From assembly GCF_001425085.1 (NCBI RefSeq), contig NZ_LMDN01000004.1, forward strand, positions 1 through 64,000: a DNA stretch of 64,000 bases, in the 5' to 3' direction. This stretch comes from Leifsonia sp. Root4. Its GTDB lineage: Bacteria > Actinomycetota > Actinomycetes > Actinomycetales > Microbacteriaceae. Under the pieces are notes generated by a model, which was given only the letters and a program-made list of their open reading frames with translations, made no database searches and was not told where the DNA came from. Made by a program: the position numbers and the translations under genes. Below, piece after piece: positions 54,042 through 62,310 of the stretch (position 1 is its first letter; every line of letters begins with the position of its first letter).

Positions 54042-55326
54042 TCGACCCGATGCCGTCGAGCTCGACGAGCTCAAGCCCAAGAAACACCGCCTCACCGTTC
54101 GAGCCCGTCTCGCACTCACCTACGCCGGTCTGGTGACGATCGCCGGGGTGGTGCTGCTCAGCATCGTCGCTTTCGTCATCGGGGTCGTTCCGACCTATGA
54201 GTTTGCCGCGCCCGTCTCACTCGCCACCACGAGTTACCCCGCGGGCACCCTTCCCCGCGACTACGCCGTGGAAATACCAGGGGCTGTGATCAGTGGCGAG
54301 GCAACACGCTCGACCGATCAGTCGATGGTCGATCAGGGCCTGATCACGATCGACTCCCTCAGCGCCGCCGTCACCGTGAGCTCGCGCGGCGACATGCTCC
54401 AGCTGCTGCTGTGGGTCTCTGCCGGGGCGCTTCTGGTGCTCGCCGCCGGTGGCGCATGGGCCGGCTGGTTCGTGGCCGGCAAGATGCTGCAGCCGCTGCA
54501 GTACGTGAATGCGGCAGCCCACCGGGCCGCGAGCGGCAAGTTCGACCACCGCATCGCCCTCACGGGACCGCGCGATGAGATCTCGGAGCTTGCAGACAAC
54601 TTCGATGAGATGCTCGCCGAGATCGAGCAGTCGGTTGATGCGCACCGACGTTTCGCCGCGAACGCCTCGCACGAGCTGCGCACCCCGCTCGCCACGACCA
54701 GGACGATGCTCGACGTCGCGATCAGCACGGCGCCGGCCGATCAGCGCATCCTGCTGCAGCAGCTGCGTGAGACGAACGAGCGCAGCATCGACACCGTCGA
54801 ATCCCTGCTCGACCTCGCCGAGATCGAGTCGGTGTCGACCACGCTGGAGAGCGTCGATCTCGCCCGGCTGGCGGCATCCGTTGTCGAGACGTGCAGCGAT
54901 GAGGCGGCCGCGGCCGACGTGCGCGTCGAAACGCGGCTGCGCCCTGCTGTCGTCGACGGCGACCCGGTGTTGCTGCGCCAGCTGCTGAGCAACCTGGTGC
55001 AGAACGCGATTCGCCACAACGAGCGTGGCGGCACGGCGCTCGTCAGCACGAGCACCGGCGCGGACGGCATCCCCCGCATCGAGGTCACCAACGACGGCGA
55101 GCTCATCCCGGGGGCCGTCATGAGCCAGCTCGCCGATCCGTTCTTCCGCAGTCGCGGACGCACCAACGAGGCGGCGACGCGCGGCCGGGGACTCGGCCTG
55201 TCGATCGTCGCGGCGATCGCCACCCGCCACGGGGCGGTCCTCGAGCTCTCGCCCCGGCATGCCGGCGGGCTCGGTGCCGAGGTGCGATTCCCCGCGCCAG
55301 ACGCCTCCCCCGTCGGAGTCCGCTGA
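54016..55326 (+). CDS. Sensor histidine kinase
   Basis: A 436-residue kinase with two transmembrane helices (LTYAGLVTIAGVVLLSIVAF and LLLWVSAGALLVLAAGGAW) around an extracellular loop of about 80 residues, a HAMP domain, His219 in ASHELRTPLATTR, and an ATPase domain ending GRGLGLSIVAAIA. It partners the regulator it overlaps; the loop may sense an envelope-active compound. Confidence 0.94.
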   Translation: MPSTTLNGSRPDAVELDELKPKKHRLTVRARLALTYAGLVTIAGVVLLSIVAFVIGVVPTYEFAAPVSLATTSYPAGTLPRDYAVEIPGAVISGEATRSTDQSMVDQGLITIDSLSAAVTVSSRGDMLQLLLWVSAGALLVLAAGGAWAGWFVAGKMLQPLQYVNAAAHRAASGKFDHRIALTGPRDEISELADNFDEMLAEIEQSVDAHRRFAANASHELRTPLATTRTMLDVAISTAPADQRILLQQLRETNERSIDTVESLLDLAEIESVSTTLESVDLARLAASVVETCSDEAAAADVRVETRLRPAVVDGDPVLLRQLLSNLVQNAIRHNERGGTALVSTSTGADGIPRIEVTNDGELIPGAVMSQLADPFFRSRGRTNEAATRGRGLGLSIVAAIATRHGAVLELSPRHAGGLGAEVRFPAPDASPVGVR

Positions 55327-55380
55327 GAGCGGTCACATGGCCACTTCGGGGCCTCACAAGCGGCCATTTGGCCGCTCTCA
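55324..55380. terminator. Long hairpin between convergent signalling genes
   Basis: tgagagcggtcacatggcc (from 55324) pairs with ggccatttggccgctctca (to 55380) with two mismatches; loop about 17 bases. It begins on the kinase stop codon and stands between convergent genes. No T-run follows, so it may act by blocking convergent transcription or as a 3' end stabiliser. Confidence 0.6.
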
Positions 55381-55408
55381 ATGGAACTGAAGAGGGAACT
55401 GAAGCGGG

Positions 55409-56140
55409 CTAGAGGAGCTTGCGGGCCGTCGCCCAGGCGGTGAGCTCGTGCCGGCTGGAGAGCTGGAGCTTGCGCAGCACGGCCGAGACGTGGGTTTCGA
55501 CCGTCTTGGGTGAGATGAAGAGATCGCTCGCGACCTCCTTGTACGCGTAGCCGCGGGCGATCAGCCTCATCACCTCTTGCTCGCGCACCGAGAGTCGGTC
55601 GAGCTCCTCGTCGGTGGCCGCCACCTCGCCGGAGACAACGCCGAACGCGTCGAGCACGAAACCGGCCAGGCGCGGAGAGAAGACCGCGTCGCCCCCGGCA
55701 ACGGCGTGCACGGCGCGACTCACGTCGATGCCGGAGCTGCCCTTGGTGATGTAGCCGCGGGCGCCGGCCCGGATCACGCCGACCACGTCCTCGGCAGAAT
55801 CCGAGACGCTGAGCGCGAGGAAGCGGGTGCCGGGCACGAGCGGGGCGGCCAGGCGGATCACCTCGGCGCCGCCGCTCGGGGCCGCCTCCCCGTGCGGTCC
55901 GGATGCCGGGGCATTCGCCCCCGCCTGCCCGGCCGCACCGGGGCCGCCAGGCAGGTGCACGTCGAGCAGCACGACGTCCGGCGCGCTGGCCGTCACGACC
56001 TGAACCGCCGATTCGACGTCGTGCGCCTCACCGACGACCTCGATGGACGCATCCAGATCGGCTTTGAGCCCGGAGCGGAAGATCGAGTGGTCGTCGACGA
56101 TCACGACGCGCACGAGCGGTGCATCAGTGCTGGTGTTCAT
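55409..56140 (-). CDS. LuxR-type response regulator with receiver-domain insertion
   Basis: A 243-residue regulator: Asp60 in VVLLDVHLPGG and a LuxR helix-turn-helix (LSVREQEVMRLIARGYAYKE, KTVETHVSAVLRKL). Between LPGG and EVIRLAAP it has about 30 extra Gly/Ala/Pro residues, unusual because this loop adjoins the phosphorylation site. It lies 12 bp downstream of the PspC-domain kinase and is its likely partner. Confidence 0.93.
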   Translation of the reverse strand: MNTSTDAPLVRVVIVDDHSIFRSGLKADLDASIEVVGEAHDVESAVQVVTASAPDVVLLDVHLPGGPGAAGQAGANAPASGPHGEAAPSGGAEVIRLAAPLVPGTRFLALSVSDSAEDVVGVIRAGARGYITKGSSGIDVSRAVHAVAGGDAVFSPRLAGFVLDAFGVVSGEVAATDEELDRLSVREQEVMRLIARGYAYKEVASDLFISPKTVETHVSAVLRKLQLSSRHELTAWATARKLL

Positions 56141-56152
56141 CGACTGCCGGCC

Positions 56153-57478
56153 TCACTGTTCCGATTTCGAGGGTTCTGGTGCTGTGGGTTCTGGTGCTGT
56201 GGGTTCTGGTGTTGAGCGTTGCGGCGCTGCGGGTTCGTGTTCCGTGCTCGTCCCATTCTGCCCGCGGCCGGCCGGCCGCGCGGCGGAGCGCAGCCGCACC
56301 TCGGTGCCGGAGCCGCCGACGCCGCGGCGCACGGTCGCGTTGCCCCCGGCCCGGCGCATGCGCCCGATGATCGACTCGCGCACGCCGAGGCGGTCGGCGG
56401 CGACCTCTGAGACCTCGAAGCCCTGGCCGCGATCGCGCACGTACACCTCGACGGCATCCGCGGTGCCCTCGATGTACACCGAGACCTCTCCGCCGGCGTG
56501 CCTGGCGGCGTTCAGCATGGCCTCCCTGGCTGCGGCGGCGATCTCGCCGCTGGCGCGTTCGCCGGACTCACCGACGGTGACGATGTCGACGCGCACGGGA
56601 TAGTCGAGCTCGAGGGCGGCGGCCCAGTCGCGCAGATCGGTGGCCAGATCGCTGTCGGCGGGGGTGTCGGCCGCGAACAGCCAGCTGCGCAGTTCGCGCT
56701 CCTGAGCCCTGGCGATGCGGGCGACCTCGCTGGACGCTCCGGCCCGGTTCTGGATCAGCGCCAGCGTCTGGAGCACCGAGTCATGCAGGTGGGCGGCGAT
56801 CTCACTGCGCTGCTCCTCGCGGATGCGGCGGGTGCGTTCGGCGCCGAGCTCCCGCCAGAGCCGGAGCAGCACCGGCGCGAAGACGAGGGCGATGCCGAGC
56901 AGCAGAGCGAAGCCGACAAGCAGCACGTAGAGGCTTCGCCACGCGGAGAGGGGGCCCAGGAAGACGGCGATGATGAGCACGCCGAGCACGATCGTCGCGG
57001 CGGCGCGCACGAGGCGTTCGGTGCGGCGCCCGCGCTCCGGATCGGTGCGGTCGACGAAGGTTGCCCAGAAACTCGCGGACACCGCGAGCACGATCGCCGC
57101 GAGGATCGGCAGGAGCACCCGATCGACAGACCAGGCGTCGTAGTAGTCATACGGCGCGAGGACGATCGCGGCGCCCGCGGCGACGGCGGAGCCAGCGACG
57201 AGCGCCCAGGCGACGGGCGCCCGACGCGTGACGGTGTCGGCCTCTGCGTCGCCCGTCGCCGGGTCGAACGGCAGGAATGCCCAGAGCCAGAGATAGAGCA
57301 GGATCCCCATGCCCGAGAGCAGACTGAGTGCGATGAACGCGGCGCGCACGACGCCCACCGGCCAACCGAGGTGGCGGGCCAGGCCGGCTGCGACTCCGGT
57401 GGCCAGACAGGAGCGCGGGCGGCTGAGCCGGGGCCGGGGTGCGCGGGGCACGGGGGCGGCCTGCGCGTTCGGTGACAT
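56153..57478 (-). CDS. PspC-domain sensor histidine kinase
   Basis: A 441-residue protein. An N-terminal PspC domain (SCLATGVAAGLARHLGWPVG, then SGMGILLYLWLWAFLP) is followed by more membrane helices, a HisKA_3-like domain with His in AAHLHDSVLQTLAL, and an ATPase domain. The C-terminus is a Thr-Pro-Glu-Pro tandem tail. The fusion resembles LiaS/DesK-type envelope-stress kinases. ATG 57478 is preferred to a TTG four codons earlier. Divergent from a second PspC protein. Confidence 0.92.
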   Translation of the reverse strand: MSPNAQAAPVPRAPRPRLSRPRSCLATGVAAGLARHLGWPVGVVRAAFIALSLLSGMGILLYLWLWAFLPFDPATGDAEADTVTRRAPVAWALVAGSAVAAGAAIVLAPYDYYDAWSVDRVLLPILAAIVLAVSASFWATFVDRTDPERGRRTERLVRAAATIVLGVLIIAVFLGPLSAWRSLYVLLVGFALLLGIALVFAPVLLRLWRELGAERTRRIREEQRSEIAAHLHDSVLQTLALIQNRAGASSEVARIARAQERELRSWLFAADTPADSDLATDLRDWAAALELDYPVRVDIVTVGESGERASGEIAAAAREAMLNAARHAGGEVSVYIEGTADAVEVYVRDRGQGFEVSEVAADRLGVRESIIGRMRRAGGNATVRRGVGGSGTEVRLRSAARPAGRGQNGTSTEHEPAAPQRSTPEPTAPEPTAPEPSKSEQ

Positions 57479-57592
57479 AGAAGCATCCAAACAGAGATCG
57501 ATCGCCGACGGAGACTCCCCCGGCCGATCTCAGGGTGCGTTCAGGGATTCACCCCATAGCGGGCGGATGCCGGCAGGGGCCACGATCGAATT

Positions 57593-59269
57593 ATGAAACA
57601 TGACCTCCCCGCCGATCTCGATGCGGACGCCGCTGCGAACACCGCCGCCGCCGGCGCAACCGGCGACACCGCCGGCAGCGGCCCTGCGACGCCCGACTTC
57701 TCGGCCTACTCCTCCAGTAGCGACCGCGATCAGCACGGCGGCGCACCGCACGGCTTCTTCGCCTGGCTGCGCAGCCTCGGCCTGCAGCGCCAGCCCGGCT
57801 GGATCGGCGGTGTGGCCTCCGGCGTCGCCGCGCGGATCGGCATTGACCCGATCATCGTGCGCGGGATCCTCGTTGTGCTCGCGATCTTCGCCGCACCCGT
57901 CTTGCTCTTCTACGGCGTCGCCTGGCTGCTGCTGCCAGACAACGATGGCCGCATCCACCTCCAGCGTCTCCTGAACGGCGACCCGCAACCGGCGCTGGCC
58001 GGCATAGCGATCTTCGTGCTGCTCGGTCTGATGACACCGTTGAACGCTGCGGCACAGTCGGTGGTCGCCGGGAACTTCTGGACGACGGGCGGCTGGTTCT
58101 GGGGCTGGTCCGGCTCCTCGGTGATCGCCACTATCCTCAACATCGCCGCGCTTGCCGCCATCACCGTCTTCGTGGTGTGGCTCGTGCGACGCAGCAACTC
58201 GAACTCCCGGGGCGGAGGTGCACCGTCGCCGACCACCCTCGCCGCGTACAGCACCGCCCCGGCCACAGACGGCGGCGGCATCCGGTCGGGGGACTCCGAT
58301 GCCGCCGCCACCACAACGAGCGACGCCGCCCCATCGGCGGCCGCTACGGCCGAGACCGTGGCAGCAGAGCCGCCGGTCACGGCGCCGACCGCCGAGTACG
58401 AACCGATCCCGCCGGGCGCCGGTGCATCCGTCGACGAGCTCGCCGCGTGGAAACTGCAGCACGAGGCGTGGCGGGTCGAACGCGAGCGCTTCAACCGGGC
58501 CCAGACCGACGCCGACCAGGCGGCCCGATCGCACTGGGCGGCCGAGAACAAGGCCCGCTCGCAGGCCTTCGCCGAGCAGGCGGCCGAGCACCGTCGCCTG
58601 CGCAAGCTCGAGCGCCCCCGCGCCAGCGCGTCCGCCGTGTTCTTTACGCTCGGCGCCGCCCTCGTCGCCGGTGCCGCCAGCGCCATCGCCGCGATGGGCA
58701 GCCCCGAGAATGCCGACTACGCCGCGACCATCGGTGTGCTGGTGGCTGCGCTCGTGGCATCCGTCGCCATGATCATCGCCGGCATCGCACGCCGCCGCAG
58801 CGGCTTCCTCGCCGCCGTCACCATGGCGTTGCTCCTCATCGGGCTCGTCTCTGCGTTGATCCCGCGAGGGAGCACGCTGCTCTGGCCGGGCGAGTTCGTC
58901 AGCAGCACGTCGGCACCGGAATCTGTGACACAGCCCTTTGGAGCATTGACGGTGTGGGTCTACGACCACGAGAACAGCAACAGCGCCCCCGGCACCATGA
59001 CCATCACCAAGGCCAACGGCGACCTCTACATCCAGATGGACCCGGGCGCCTCACTCGAGCTCGACGCGGCAATCGACGCCGATGAGACGATCACCCTCAC
59101 CCGGCACGACAACGACGGCGACGCCGAAAGCAGGGTGCTCACGCCCCCGAGCGAGTCCAGCACACACACCCTCCGGATCGGCACGATCAGCCCAGACGAC
59201 CCGGCGGACCTCACCATCGACGCCACGCTCACGCGCGGTTCCATCTTCATCACGCAGTTCCCCGGATAG
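57593..59269 (+). CDS. PspC-domain membrane protein with C-terminal beta-rich region
   Basis: A 558-residue protein. The PspC domain is at about residues 63-120 (GWIGGVASGVAARIGIDPII, LLFYGVAWLLLPDNDGR), then further membrane helices, an acidic Ala/Thr linker, a charged coiled region (EAWRVERERFNRAQTDADQA), three more helices, and an extracellular C-terminal portion. PspC-type proteins are linked to envelope stress. Transcribed divergently from the PspC kinase, so probably its target. Confidence 0.88.
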   Translation: MKHDLPADLDADAAANTAAAGATGDTAGSGPATPDFSAYSSSSDRDQHGGAPHGFFAWLRSLGLQRQPGWIGGVASGVAARIGIDPIIVRGILVVLAIFAAPVLLFYGVAWLLLPDNDGRIHLQRLLNGDPQPALAGIAIFVLLGLMTPLNAAAQSVVAGNFWTTGGWFWGWSGSSVIATILNIAALAAITVFVVWLVRRSNSNSRGGGAPSPTTLAAYSTAPATDGGGIRSGDSDAAATTTSDAAPSAAATAETVAAEPPVTAPTAEYEPIPPGAGASVDELAAWKLQHEAWRVERERFNRAQTDADQAARSHWAAENKARSQAFAEQAAEHRRLRKLERPRASASAVFFTLGAALVAGAASAIAAMGSPENADYAATIGVLVAALVASVAMIIAGIARRRSGFLAAVTMALLLIGLVSALIPRGSTLLWPGEFVSSTSAPESVTQPFGALTVWVYDHENSNSAPGTMTITKANGDLYIQMDPGASLELDAAIDADETITLTRHDNDGDAESRVLTPPSESSTHTLRIGTISPDDPADLTIDATLTRGSIFITQFPG

Positions 59270-59278
59270 GACACACTC

Positions 59279-59734
59279 ATGAGCACAGCCAACGAGAACC
59301 CGGCCGACTCGCTCGCCGCCACCGCCCCGATTCCGGACGCCGCCGCAGCCACCCCGGTGCAGTCGCTGTTCACGGCTGCCGCCGACGGCGGCACCTCCCC
59401 CGGCGGCACCACCGCCAGCACAGAGACCGGGCCAGCGGGAACCACCGCCGCCGCCCCTGCGCCCACCGACACACCGGCCGCCGGTCACGGCCCGCGCACA
59501 CGGTGGGCGGCCATCGTGTGGGGCCTCGTGTTCGCCGCGCTCGCGAGTGGCGCGCTTTACGTGGTGCTCACGCCGGAGCACCGCCTCGAGCTGATCGAGT
59601 GGGTCACGAGCCTCCAGCCGACGACTCTCGCCCTCTACGGCGCTCTGGCGATCGGCGTCATCGTGCTGCTGTTCGGCCTGGTCGGGCTGCTGCGCCGTGC
59701 GCAGCGCGCACTCGCCGCCCGCCGCTCCGCCTGA
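59279..59734 (+). CDS. Small membrane protein of unknown function
   Basis: A 151-residue protein with a long Ala/Thr/Pro-rich N-terminal half followed by two membrane helices (AAIVWGLVFAALASGALYVV and LYGALAIGVIVLLFGLVGLL) and a basic end. No family recognised. It starts nine bases after the PspC-protein stop, so the two form an operon. Confidence 0.82.
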   Translation: MSTANENPADSLAATAPIPDAAAATPVQSLFTAAADGGTSPGGTTASTETGPAGTTAAAPAPTDTPAAGHGPRTRWAAIVWGLVFAALASGALYVVLTPEHRLELIEWVTSLQPTTLALYGALAIGVIVLLFGLVGLLRRAQRALAARRSA

Positions 59735-59770
59735 TCCGCCGCCGGGGGCCGCTCCTGTTTTCGATCCCCT

Positions 59771-59854
59771 AGCCGGTCCGCGGATGCGGCGCTCGAAACA
59801 GGCCAAAAACGGCAGAAACCGCGGCATTGGGCGCCGCGCATCCGCGGACCGGCT
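59771..59854. repeat. 18-bp perfect inverted repeat with 48-bp loop
   Basis: agccggtccgcggatgcg (59771-59788) is the exact inverse of 59837-59854. Partial second-order symmetry (cctgttttcga near 59754 against tcgaaacagg near 59793) lies nearby. It occupies the gap between the small membrane protein and the convergent XRE gene, so it could be a terminator or a palindromic mobile unit. Confidence 0.75.
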
Positions 59855-59883
59855 GAGGCGCCCGCTGCCCGCGGGCTATGCGT

Positions 59884-60240
59884 CTAGGCGCTCTTGTCCG
59901 CCTTGGCGGACTTGTCCCGCTTGGCCACCCGCCGGCGCTTGTCACCGACGGCGTCGGCCTGGCCGGCATCCGGTCGCTTCTTCTTCTTTTTCTTCAGCGG
60001 CTTCGGCTGGGCGGTCGCGTCGTCGAGCATGGCGAGCCAGCTGTCACGGCCCAGGGCGTGCACGATCTTGCTCAGCGTTGTGAGTGTGGAGCCGTGCCCC
60101 TTCTCGAGGCTGCGGAGGGCTGTGAGGCCGACGCCGGCGCGGTCGGCCAGCTCGCGCTGGGAGTAGTCGCGTTTGATGCGGAGTTCCCGCACCGCCAGGC
60201 CGAGATCGCGCTCGACACGCTCCACATCGAACTCAATCAT
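59884..60240 (-). CDS. XRE-family regulator with lysine-rich tail
   Basis: A 118-residue protein. The Cro/C1 helix-turn-helix is REYSQ-like (YSQRELADRAGVGLTALRSL) at about residues 25-45. The final 40 residues are strongly basic (KPLKKKKKKRPDAG, DKRRRVAKRDKSAKADKSA), suggesting unspecific DNA or RNA contact. No partner toxin is recognised. It is divergent from a 40-residue membrane peptide gene. Confidence 0.85.
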   Translation of the reverse strand: MIEFDVERVERDLGLAVRELRIKRDYSQRELADRAGVGLTALRSLEKGHGSTLTTLSKIVHALGRDSWLAMLDDATAQPKPLKKKKKKRPDAGQADAVGDKRRRVAKRDKSAKADKSA

Positions 60241-60278
60241 CGCAATTCCGACGCTTGATGCTGTAGCATGGTTCAAGT

Positions 60279-60292
60279 GTCGCATATGCGAC
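60279..60292. promoter_or_regulatory. 14-bp perfect palindrome, candidate XRE operator
   Basis: gtcgcatatgcgac is a perfect palindrome 39 bp upstream of the XRE start and about 105 bp upstream of the small peptide gene. Its position in the divergent promoter region fits autoregulation by the XRE protein. Confidence 0.5.
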
Positions 60293-60397
60293 CTTTGTTT
60301 CAGAACGTGGCGGGACCGACTCGCCACAACTCGTCGTCCGTATGGATTCCGTGCGGACGGCTCGTTTGTGCATCTGAGACCAGAAAGGATAACTCTC

Positions 60398-60520
60398 ATG
60401 ATCGTTCAACTCGTTGGCGTAGCCCTGTTCGTACTCGCCGCATCGACCATCACGTGGGCGATGCTTTCGTTGCGCACCGCCCAGCAGCGCCGCTCGGCAG
60501 CCACACAGCAGCTCGCGTGA
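60398..60520 (+). CDS. 40-residue single-span membrane peptide
   Basis: A very short protein: one membrane helix (QLVGVALFVLAASTITWAML) followed by a basic tail (RTAQQRRSAATQQLA). AAAGGA nine bases upstream and an intrinsic terminator 33 bp downstream mark it as an autonomous gene despite its size. Function unknown; small stress or regulatory peptide is a guess. Confidence 0.65.
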   Translation: MIVQLVGVALFVLAASTITWAMLSLRTAQQRRSAATQQLA

Positions 60521-60552
60521 TCCTGTAGCGCCAGCCGTACGCCGACCACTCA

Positions 60553-60589
60553 GAGAAGGCCCCGATCCCCCAGTGGACGGGGCCTTCTC
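60553..60589. terminator. Intrinsic terminator between small peptide gene and murB
   Basis: gagaaggccccg (60553-60564) pairs with cggggccttctc (60578-60589), 13-base loop. It serves the plus-strand small gene and probably murB, whose stop is at 60628 on the opposite strand. Confidence 0.85.
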
Positions 60590-60627
60590 CGCACCCCGGG
60601 CAAGCGAGCCCACGACGAGCACGCCCA

Positions 60628-61827
60628 CTACAGCTCGATGCCGACGAGCACAGGCTCCGGGTGCAGAATCACGCCGAACTCGGACTGCACCCGGCCCTGC
60701 ACGTAGCGGGCCAGCTGCGCGATCTCCTCGGCGCGCGCGCCACCCGTGTTCGTGATCGCCAGGGTGTGCTTGCTCGAGATGGCCGCCCGCGAGCCCGGAA
60801 GCCGGAAACCGCGACGGATGCCCGAGTGCTCGATGAGCCAGGCGGCGGAGAGCTTGACGAGCGCCTCCTTCGACGCGGCGGCACCGGCATCGACCGTGGA
60901 CGCCGCGAGCTCCTCCTGGTGTGTGAGGAACGCGTCAAGCGGAGTGCCGGAGGCGAGGCGCCCGAGCGGGACCACGACATCTGCGGCATCCGGGGCCAGC
61001 GGCCACCGTGGCGCGTCGGCGGGGAGCCCGCGGGCGAAGTTCTCGCGCACGATCGGGTTCGTGAAGAAGGATCCGGCGCTGGCGGTGTCCGGGTCCTCGG
61101 CGTTCAGGACCATGCCCTTGGAGGCCCGCAACACGAGCACCGCGTCGCGCATCGCCTGCACCGGCACCCGGTCGCCGAGTTGCACGCCGAGGGCTCCGGC
61201 CAGCTGCGCGTATGCGACCGGCTGCCCGAGCGCCCCGCCGAGCACTGCCTGTTCGTCGGCGGTGTCGTGCAACTCGAGTTCGACGGTGAGCACGATGCCC
61301 TGGCGGCCCCGCTTGAGAACGGAGGTGCGGTAGCCGAGCTCGAGCTCGGCCGCGCTCACACGGCTGACCTCGCCGGTGATGTAGTCGAGGAAGTCGATGG
61401 CGACGAGGCTGGAGGAGAGCTCCTGGCCGTATGCACCGATGTTCTGCACCGGTGCAGCACCGGTCGAGCCCGGGATGCCGGAGAGCGCCTCGATGCCCGA
61501 CCAGCCACGGCCGACCGCGTAGGCGACGAGATCGTCCCACGGCTCACCGGCCTGCACGCGCACGCGCACGCGGCCCGGCGTCGCGGCATCCGTCGGCAGC
61601 ACCTCGATGCCCCGGGTGGCGACACGCACCACGGTGCCGTCGAACGGCTCGTCGCTGGCGACGGTGTTCGAGCCGCCGGCCAGAACGAGCCACTCGTCAC
61701 CATCGGCCCAGACCGCGAGCGCCGCGTCGACGAGGTCGCGCTGCGTCGTGGCCGTGACCATGCGTTCCGGCACGCCGCCGACCCGCATCGTGGTGAGCTC
61801 GGCCAGCGCCAGAGGTGAGTCAGTCAT
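60628..61827 (-). CDS. murB: UDP-N-acetylmuramate dehydrogenase
   Basis: A 399-residue flavoenzyme that reduces UDP-GlcNAc-enolpyruvate to UDP-MurNAc in peptidoglycan synthesis. FAD-binding AGGSNTVASDEPF and SGIPGSTGAAPVQNIGAYGQE-type segment (given here shortened), catalytic Ser in TASAGSFFTNPIV, catalytic Glu in LHPEPVLVG. ATG 61827 has GAGGG seven bases upstream. Directly downstream of the dehydratase pair. Confidence 0.96.
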   Translation of the reverse strand: MTDSPLALAELTTMRVGGVPERMVTATTQRDLVDAALAVWADGDEWLVLAGGSNTVASDEPFDGTVVRVATRGIEVLPTDAATPGRVRVRVQAGEPWDDLVAYAVGRGWSGIEALSGIPGSTGAAPVQNIGAYGQELSSSLVAIDFLDYITGEVSRVSAAELELGYRTSVLKRGRQGIVLTVELELHDTADEQAVLGGALGQPVAYAQLAGALGVQLGDRVPVQAMRDAVLVLRASKGMVLNAEDPDTASAGSFFTNPIVRENFARGLPADAPRWPLAPDAADVVVPLGRLASGTPLDAFLTHQEELAASTVDAGAAASKEALVKLSAAWLIEHSGIRRGFRLPGSRAAISSKHTLAITNTGGARAEEIAQLARYVQGRVQSEFGVILHPEPVLVGIEL

Positions 61828-61836
61828 CACAGGCCC

Positions 61837-62310
61837 TCAGCCGGCGGCGGTGGCGAGGTTGACCCGCACCTGGGCCTTGCCGAGCACGGTCGCGCCGTCG
61901 AAGGTGACGGTGAGGTCGATGCGTGCGACGGAGTTCTCCGGCTCCAGCGCGCCGACCTTGGCGAGCACGCTGACCTGGGCGCCGCCGGCCGGGTCGACCG
62001 GAACCGGGCGGGTGAACTTGACCTGGTAGTCGACGACACGCGCCGGGTCGCCGACCCAGTCGACGACGGGCTGCACGGCCAGGCCCATGGTGAGCATGCC
62101 GTGGGCGAGAACGCCGGGCAGACCGACGGATGCCGCAATGTCATCGCGGTAGTGGATCGGGTTGAAGTCGCCGGAGGCACCGGCATAGCGCACGAGCGAA
62201 TCGCGACTGAGGGCGAAGCTGCGCTCGGCGATGACGTCGCCGACGCTCAGGTCTGCAATCGCCACGCTGGTTGAGCCTGTCGATCCGCTGGTTGAGCCTG
62301 TCGAAACCAT
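61837..62310 (-). CDS. MaoC-family dehydratase, HadB-like
   Basis: A 157-residue hot-dog protein with the hydratase motif GDFNPIHYRDDIAASVGLPG. With the HadA-like partner it would form a (3R)-hydroxyacyl-ACP or -CoA dehydratase, as in the actinobacterial HadAB. The ATG at 62310 overlaps the upstream stop (TAATG), but the first 15 codons (VSTGSTSGSTGSTS) are encoded by two inverted copies of the dispersed repeat. A GTG at 62265, at VAIADLSVGDVI, is the alternative start. Confidence 0.92.
   Translation of the reverse strand: MVSTGSTSGSTGSTSVAIADLSVGDVIAERSFALSRDSLVRYAGASGDFNPIHYRDDIAASVGLPGVLAHGMLTMGLAVQPVVDWVGDPARVVDYQVKFTRPVPVDPAGGAQVSVLAKVGALEPENSVARIDLTVTFDGATVLGKAQVRVNLATAAG
62269..62308 (-). 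repeat. Two repeat copies at the start codon of the HadB-like gene
   Basis: ggttgagcctgtcga (62269-62283) and ggttgagcctgtcgaaacc (62290-62308) are reverse-orientation members of the TTTCGACAGGCTCAACC family. The second ends on the G of the ATG start codon. Confidence 0.9.

Noticed and set aside
59884-60240. Toxin-antitoxin module
   Set aside because: An XRE protein is present but no HipA-, RelE- or HigB-like toxin is adjacent; the neighbouring peptide is a membrane span on the opposite strand.
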